Of a stretch of DNA of 10,439 nucleotides, positions 6,869-10,439 are shown piece by piece (position 1 is the stretch's first letter; the number at the start of each line of letters is the position of its first letter). The DNA is taken from the NCBI GenBank assembly GCA_026785865.1, contig JAJAZG010000152.1, positions 1 to 10,439 on the forward strand, given 5' to 3'. The translations under genes and the position numbers were made by a program. Below the pieces are notes generated by a model. The model worked only from the letters and a program-made list of their open reading frames with translations. It was not told the origin of the DNA and ran no database searches. Source of the stretch: Pseudanabaena sp. CAN_BIN31 (GTDB taxonomy: Bacteria; Cyanobacteriota; Cyanobacteriia; Pseudanabaenales; Pseudanabaenaceae).

Positions 6869-8857
6869 GTGAGGAATTTGTTTGCTACTATTTTGGCAAT
6901 TGGGGCAAGTATATCGGCCGTCCCTGCGATCGCAAATCCCATGGGGGAAATACCAATATCTAGTCGCCGCGCAAACCTGAGCGCGATCGCGGCTCAGCAA
7001 AAAGAAGATCTCCAAAATTCTGGAGCTAATCAATTCGCGCAACGCTCGCTCAATATTGCCAAACAAATTCCTACTGAAGCGATCGGCTTGCTGATGCTTG
7101 ATGTCGATGCGCGATCTTGGCAAGTATTAGGAGAATCTCAAACTCTAAATCCGATTTCAGTACTTGACCAATTATTTGCATTTTTAGGCGCGTTTCCTCA
7201 AGTCTCAATTGTCAAAGATGTGCAACCTTGGTTGGGGAAAGAAGTGGCGATCGCTTTTTGGGGTAGTGCTGAAAATAAGGGCGAATTAACATTTGTAGCT
7301 TTGTCCTCAGTTAACAATGCGCCAAAATTTGAGATTTTTCTTGAGAAACTAAAAAGTCTCAATTTACCAAAACCCACGGAAACGCTATATCAAAATGTCA
7401 AAATTCTAGAATGGCAACTAGAAGAAGAGACCATTGGCGACCAGAAACCAGCCATTTCTCAAAATTTGGATGCAAAAAATTCTCGACAGTCTTTACTCCG
7501 CACAAAACAAAACACCCCTGCCAATGGGGATGATCAAGAAGAGGATTCTAGCCCTGAAGAGAGCGATGAACCTAGATTTCCTGATTTTAGCATCAACCGA
7601 TTTGCGATCGCCTATTTGCCGAGTGGAACTGCGGTAGTTGCCACCGATCGCCAAGCGATCCAAAAAATGATCGATCTATCTGTTCCTAGGTCTGAAGATG
7701 TGAAGTTACTATCTTTGGCTGAGAACCCCCTATTCTTACGATCGCTAAATAATCCATTGTGGAATCGATCACTGCTGGCGGGTTATGGAGATTTTAAAGG
7801 TTTGGGGCAGATTTCCAAACTTTTGGCGGCCGACTTGCCTGAGACTTCAGAAATTCCTGGATTTAGCCGTGCGGAATATTTGCAAGGCTTGCAGTATGAT
7901 TTGACACAGTACACCAGTTTTGATTTGTTTACATGGGTAACGCCTAAAGGTTTACGCAGTCAAAGTAATAGCTATTTTTCAGAGGTGCGATCGCCTTTGC
8001 CAAAGGATAAAGAACCCCGCGATCGCTTGCTTTCATATTTGCCATCAAATATCTATGGCGCGATCTCCAGTCGCAATCTTAGCCGCCAGTGGCAATGGCT
8101 TGCAGAACAGTCAAAAGTACAGCCTATATATAGAATCTTCGTCGATGGATTGCGAATGGTTGCGCCTTTGATTTTAAGTTCTGGCTTAGATCTTGACATT
8201 GAGAAAGATGTTATCTCTTTGATAGATGGAGAATATGCGGTTGTGGCACTTCCCAGCGAAAAGTCTCCCTTTAAAGACGTTGGCGTTGATCTGACTCTGG
8301 GCATGTTAATCCGCACATCAAAACCTGAATTGGCTAATGCAACGTTGGCTAAATTCACCAAATTCTTGATCAAGTTTAGTGAAGATACTCTGCAAGTAAA
8401 GAAGCGTCAAGTCGGGGCGACTTTACTAACCAGTTTTGAGTTTGCTGATCCGCAAGAGCTTGGCAAAACTCAGAGCATTTTTGCTTACGGTTGGCGCGAT
8501 CCCCAAACTTTGTTGCTAACTCTTGGTTCAGATACCGCCGCCGCTTTTATGCCTACTCCCAAGCCTACGCTTGCTGAATCAGCGATGTTCCGTGATGCGA
8601 TCGCCGATATGCCGCAACCAAATTTTGGCTATTTTTATCTCAATGCCAATGCGATCGCCAAGCAACTTGCTAATTTCTATATATTTGCCAATAGTTCGCC
8701 AGATACAATGAATGGTAATGATGAGAGTCCGAAGCAACCGACAGGTATTCCCGAACCAATCCAAAAAGCGATCAATAAACTAGGTGGCGCAGTTTTTGTC
8801 TATTCTGAAAATAGCGATCGCCTTCAAGCGGATTTCTTCCTTGGACTAAATCGATAA
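6869..8857 (+). CDS. DUF3352 family protein, probably exported
   Basis: This 662-residue protein has an N-terminus (FATILAIGASISAVPAIANP, about 5-24) that looks like a signal peptide ending in AIA-NP, so a periplasmic or lumenal location is inferred. The start is GTG 6869. An in-frame TGA lies directly before it (6866-6868), which excludes any upstream start, and GGTGAGG at about 6855-6861 can serve as ribosome binding site. The next in-frame ATG (residue 25) would remove the signal. The PWLGKEVAIAF motif (119-129) and the long pattern of alternating strands and helices fit the cyanobacterial DUF3352 family, whose function is unknown. An acidic, low-complexity insert (about 195-236) interrupts the fold. 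No catalytic motif is seen. It is separated from the Hpt gene by three hairpins, so it probably has its own promoter, although I see no clear one. Confidence 0.75.
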   Translation: MRNLFATILAIGASISAVPAIANPMGEIPISSRRANLSAIAAQQKEDLQNSGANQFAQRSLNIAKQIPTEAIGLLMLDVDARSWQVLGESQTLNPISVLDQLFAFLGAFPQVSIVKDVQPWLGKEVAIAFWGSAENKGELTFVALSSVNNAPKFEIFLEKLKSLNLPKPTETLYQNVKILEWQLEEETIGDQKPAISQNLDAKNSRQSLLRTKQNTPANGDDQEEDSSPEESDEPRFPDFSINRFAIAYLPSGTAVVATDRQAIQKMIDLSVPRSEDVKLLSLAENPLFLRSLNNPLWNRSLLAGYGDFKGLGQISKLLAADLPETSEIPGFSRAEYLQGLQYDLTQYTSFDLFTWVTPKGLRSQSNSYFSEVRSPLPKDKEPRDRLLSYLPSNIYGAISSRNLSRQWQWLAEQSKVQPIYRIFVDGLRMVAPLILSSGLDLDIEKDVISLIDGEYAVVALPSEKSPFKDVGVDLTLGMLIRTSKPELANATLAKFTKFLIKFSEDTLQVKKRQVGATLLTSFEFADPQELGKTQSIFAYGWRDPQTLLLTLGSDTAAAFMPTPKPTLAESAMFRDAIADMPQPNFGYFYLNANAIAKQLANFYIFANSSPDTMNGNDESPKQPTGIPEPIQKAINKLGGAVFVYSENSDRLQADFFLGLNR

Positions 8858-8878
8858 GTAAGTAGGCAAAAAAATCTT

Positions 8879-8933
8879 AAAGCCCAAAAAGCTGAGGCGT
8901 ACGCTGCGCGTACGCCTCAGCTTTTTAGGCTTT
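8879..8933 (+). terminator. 26-bp hairpin terminator after the DUF3352 gene
   Basis: Arms 8879-8904 and 8908-8933 pair at 25 of 26 positions around the loop TGC. The GC-rich tip (GAGGCGTACGC/GCGTACGCCTC) is followed by CAGCTTTTT and flanked by a matching A-tract, so it can act in both directions. The tail ends in TTTGGGTTT, as in two other hairpins here. It lies 21 bp after the DUF3352 stop. Confidence 0.8.
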
Positions 8934-8960
8934 GGGTTTAATTATGCTTGCGTACATAAT
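8932..8960 (+). promoter_or_regulatory. possible rdgB promoter (TTGGGT-N17-CATAAT)
   Basis: CATAAT (8955-8960) matches five of six bases of the -10 consensus. TTGGGT lies 17 bp upstream but matches only three of six -35 bases and is part of the preceding hairpin's tail. The terminator at 8879-8933 implies that rdgB needs its own promoter in this gap, which raises plausibility slightly. Confidence 0.25.
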
Positions 8961-8989
8961 AAATATTAATAAAAACAACGGTTTAACAA

Positions 8990-9589
8990 ATGTCTGATAT
9001 GTTGACGCAACTGCAAAGATTAGTAATTGCCAGTGGTAATGCTGGCAAGGTAGAAGAGTTTCGCGCTTATTTGGCAGACTTAGGCGTGACGTTGATTCCC
9101 AAACCTGACAACATAGATGTCGAAGAAACAGGTATAACCTTTATCGAGAATGCCCATCTCAAAGCTTCTCAAGTCGCGATCGCTACTAGTGAATGGGCGA
9201 TCGCTGACGACTCTGGCTTAGAAGTAAGCGCTCTTAATGGCGCTCCAGGCGTACTATCGGCAAGATATGCTGACACAGATAGCGATCGCATTCATCGGGT
9301 TTTATCGGAACTCGGCAATCAGCCTAATCGGGAAGCTCAGTTTGTCTGTGCGATCGCGATCGCCTCACCTGATGGCGCGATCGTTGCTGATGCTATTGGC
9401 ATTTGTAAAGGGGCGATCGCTGACGCTCCACGCGGTACGGGTGGATTTGGATATGATCCGATTTTCTTAGTACCAGAGCTTCAGCAAACCTTTGGGGAAA
9501 TTTTGCCAGAGGTCAAAGCTAAAATTAGTCACCGTGCCAAGGCGCTCACGGCATTGCGCTCTAAATTACAACATTTTTTAAATCATTAA
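8990..9589 (+). CDS. rdgB: XTP/dITP (non-canonical purine NTP) pyrophosphatase, RdgB/HAM1
   Basis: This 199-residue cytosolic enzyme hydrolyses XTP, dITP and ITP to the monophosphate and pyrophosphate, keeping deaminated purines out of DNA and RNA. All family motifs are present: SGNAGKVEEF (15-24, nucleotide binding), TFIENAHLKA (50-59), DDSG (73-76, with the catalytic and metal-binding aspartates), GAPGVLSARYA (84-94), GGFGYDPIF (151-159) and SHRAKAL (180-186). Length is typical of the family. ATG 8990 is used; the in-frame ATG at 8999 (residue 4) is an equally acceptable start, and neither has a strong Shine-Dalgarno. The gene is unusually dense in HIP1 octamers, which read as Ala-Ile-Ala in frame. 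It is transcribed alone, flanked by hairpins on both sides. Confidence 0.96.
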   Translation: MSDMLTQLQRLVIASGNAGKVEEFRAYLADLGVTLIPKPDNIDVEETGITFIENAHLKASQVAIATSEWAIADDSGLEVSALNGAPGVLSARYADTDSDRIHRVLSELGNQPNREAQFVCAIAIASPDGAIVADAIGICKGAIADAPRGTGGFGYDPIFLVPELQQTFGEILPEVKAKISHRAKALTALRSKLQHFLNH

Positions 9590-9593
9590 TTTG

Positions 9594-9620
9594 TAAAAGC
9601 CTTGCTTTGTAGGGCTTTTA
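9594..9620 (+). terminator. hairpin after rdgB (TAAAAGCC / GGCTTTTA)
   Basis: Perfect 8-bp arms (9594-9601 and 9613-9620) with an 11-nt loop, five bases after the rdgB stop. The T4 lies within the right arm. It is a modest terminator that probably works together with the stronger hairpin just downstream. Confidence 0.5.
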
Positions 9621-9631
9621 TAGGTGTCGCC

Positions 9632-9678
9632 ACCCAAAAAGTAGATGCGGCGCGGAGCGCTGCATCTACTTTTTGGGT
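9632..9678. terminator. 22-bp hairpin between convergent rdgB and DHH genes
   Basis: Arms 9632-9653 and 9657-9678 pair fully, with one G:T pair, around the loop GGA. A5 and T5 tracts flank the GC tip, so it can serve as a bidirectional terminator for the two convergent genes. Outer complementary segments (TGTCGCCA at 9625-9632 and TGGCGACA at 9685-9692) can extend the structure past a short bulge. A TTTGGGTTT tail is present. Confidence 0.8.
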
Positions 9679-9689
9679 TTTGAGTGGCG

Positions 9690-9704
9690 ACAGCCGTTTG
9701 CTGT
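9690..9704. repeat. short hairpin ACAGC-CGTTT-GCTGT
   Basis: Perfect 5-bp arms around a 5-nt loop, ending five bases before the DHH stop codon. Its position after a TTTGGGTTT-tailed hairpin parallels the element at 6817-6833. Confidence 0.4.
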
Positions 9705-9709
9705 AAAAA

Positions 9710-10439
9710 TTATTCGAGAAACATTGCTGGCTGCACCACATTATTTCGCGTAATAATATCAATCAGCTCTTGTTTAATCTCTTCAGCGCGATCGTTATCA
9801 ATTTGACAAGTACCCGCATTAGCATGTCCACCTCCTTCATACCTCAACATCAATTCACCAATATTAATAGAACAATTACGATTAAGAACTGACTTCCCAA
9901 GTGCAAAAACAGAATTCTGTTTTTGCCTTCCCCACATAATATGCATGGAGATATTGCACTCAGGATAGAGTGCATACACCATGAACCGATTGGCAGCATA
10001 GATTGTTTCTTCATTCTGTAAGTTAACTATAACTAGCTTGTCGTGGACTTCTGCACAGTTTTGAATCTGTCTTTTAGAAATTTCCTGCTGCATAAAATAA
10101 AGATCTACACGCTCTTTAACGTTTGGAAGTTCCATGATTTCTTCAATAGTCATACTCCGACAAGCCTCTACCAATTCCATCATCAATGCATAGTTGGAGA
10201 TCGTAAACTCACGAAATCTTCCTAAGCCTGTCCGAGAATCCATCAAAAAGCTCAATAATACCCAGCCTTGAGGATGGAGAATGTCATCAAGATCAAATTG
10301 AGCAGAATCACATTTGTCCACCGCTTGCATCATTGCTTGCGAAATCTGGGGGAACTTTAACTTACCACCATAGTAGTTGTAGACAACTCTTGCCGCCGAT
10401 GGTGCTTCTCCTTCGATAATATGATTTTCAGGAGTATCA
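9710..10439 (-). CDS. DHH-family phosphoesterase, C-terminal part (cut by window edge)
   Basis: The minus-strand frame is open from the right window edge to the stop at 9710-9712, giving 242 visible residues. An internal Met codon at 10333 is not the start, because 35 codons upstream (10438-10334) read through without a stop as APSAARVVYNYYGGKLKF-type sequence normal for the family. The signature is GGGHANAG in the DHHA1 domain (about 202-209 of the fragment, near 9812-9835). VDKCD (about 40-44) resembles the conserved Asp motif after the DHH block. The eponymous DHH motif must lie beyond the edge. Relatives include oligoribonuclease/pAp phosphatase (NrnA-like) and exopolyphosphatase-like enzymes; the substrate cannot be chosen here. 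It converges on rdgB. Confidence 0.85.
   Translation of the reverse strand, partial: DTPENHIIEGEAPSAARVVYNYYGGKLKFPQISQAMMQAVDKCDSAQFDLDDILHPQGWVLLSFLMDSRTGLGRFREFTISNYALMMELVEACRSMTIEEIMELPNVKERVDLYFMQQEISKRQIQNCAEVHDKLVIVNLQNEETIYAANRFMVYALYPECNISMHIMWGRQKQNSVFALGKSVLNRNCSINIGELMLRYEGGGHANAGTCQIDNDRAEEIKQELIDIITRNNVVQPAMFLE

Noticed and set aside
8053..8764. Antisense and alternate-frame ORFs inside the DUF3352 gene
   Set aside because: No family resemblance; fully contained in a longer supported frame.
10331..10333. ATG at 10333 as the start of the minus-strand phosphoesterase
   Set aside because: The frame stays open for 35 more codons to the window edge with family-like residues (APSAARVVY), so the true start lies outside.

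Overview
The window looks cyanobacterial. By eye it carries more than 30 copies of the octamer GCGATCGC (HIP1), and it encodes typical cyanobacterial families: a Zam-like RNB protein, GUN4-type domains, a DUF3352 protein and an Hpt phosphotransfer protein. The genus cannot be fixed from the sequence; a Pseudanabaena-like filamentous cyanobacterium is only a guess, prompted by the intergenic palindromes.

Layout. Positions 1-97 are a G/C homopolymer-rich block with a canonical G-quadruplex pattern. Positions 98-445 are a non-coding leader with two short inverted repeats. Three co-directional genes follow with short gaps (41 and 59 bp) and may be co-transcribed: a Zam-like RNase II/R-family protein (446-2773), a ClC-type anion channel/transporter with a CBS pair (2815-4776), and a small protein joining a Pepco-like effector-associated domain to the first half of a GUN4 domain (4836-5414). 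After a 150-bp gap containing a 22-bp-arm palindrome comes an Hpt-domain protein (5565-6713). Its C-terminus looks like the missing second half of a GUN4 domain. Three successive hairpins (6713-6833) separate it from a DUF3352 gene (6869-8857), which is closed by another strong hairpin terminator (8879-8933). rdgB, encoding the XTP/dITP house-cleaning pyrophosphatase (8990-9589), converges across a hairpin cluster (9594-9704) on a DHH-family phosphoesterase on the minus strand, which is cut by the right window edge.

How the genes relate. I see no single pathway linking all of them. The most interesting unit is the pair at 4836-6713, where the two halves of one GUN4 domain appear to sit on neighbouring proteins, one with an effector-associated N-terminal domain and the other with a phosphorylatable Hpt domain. 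Two other points stand out. The RNB protein lacks the catalytic aspartates of RNase II/R. The intergenic hairpins share one architecture: GC-NNN-GC apex, A/T-rich stem base and, in three cases, a TTTGGGTTT tail.
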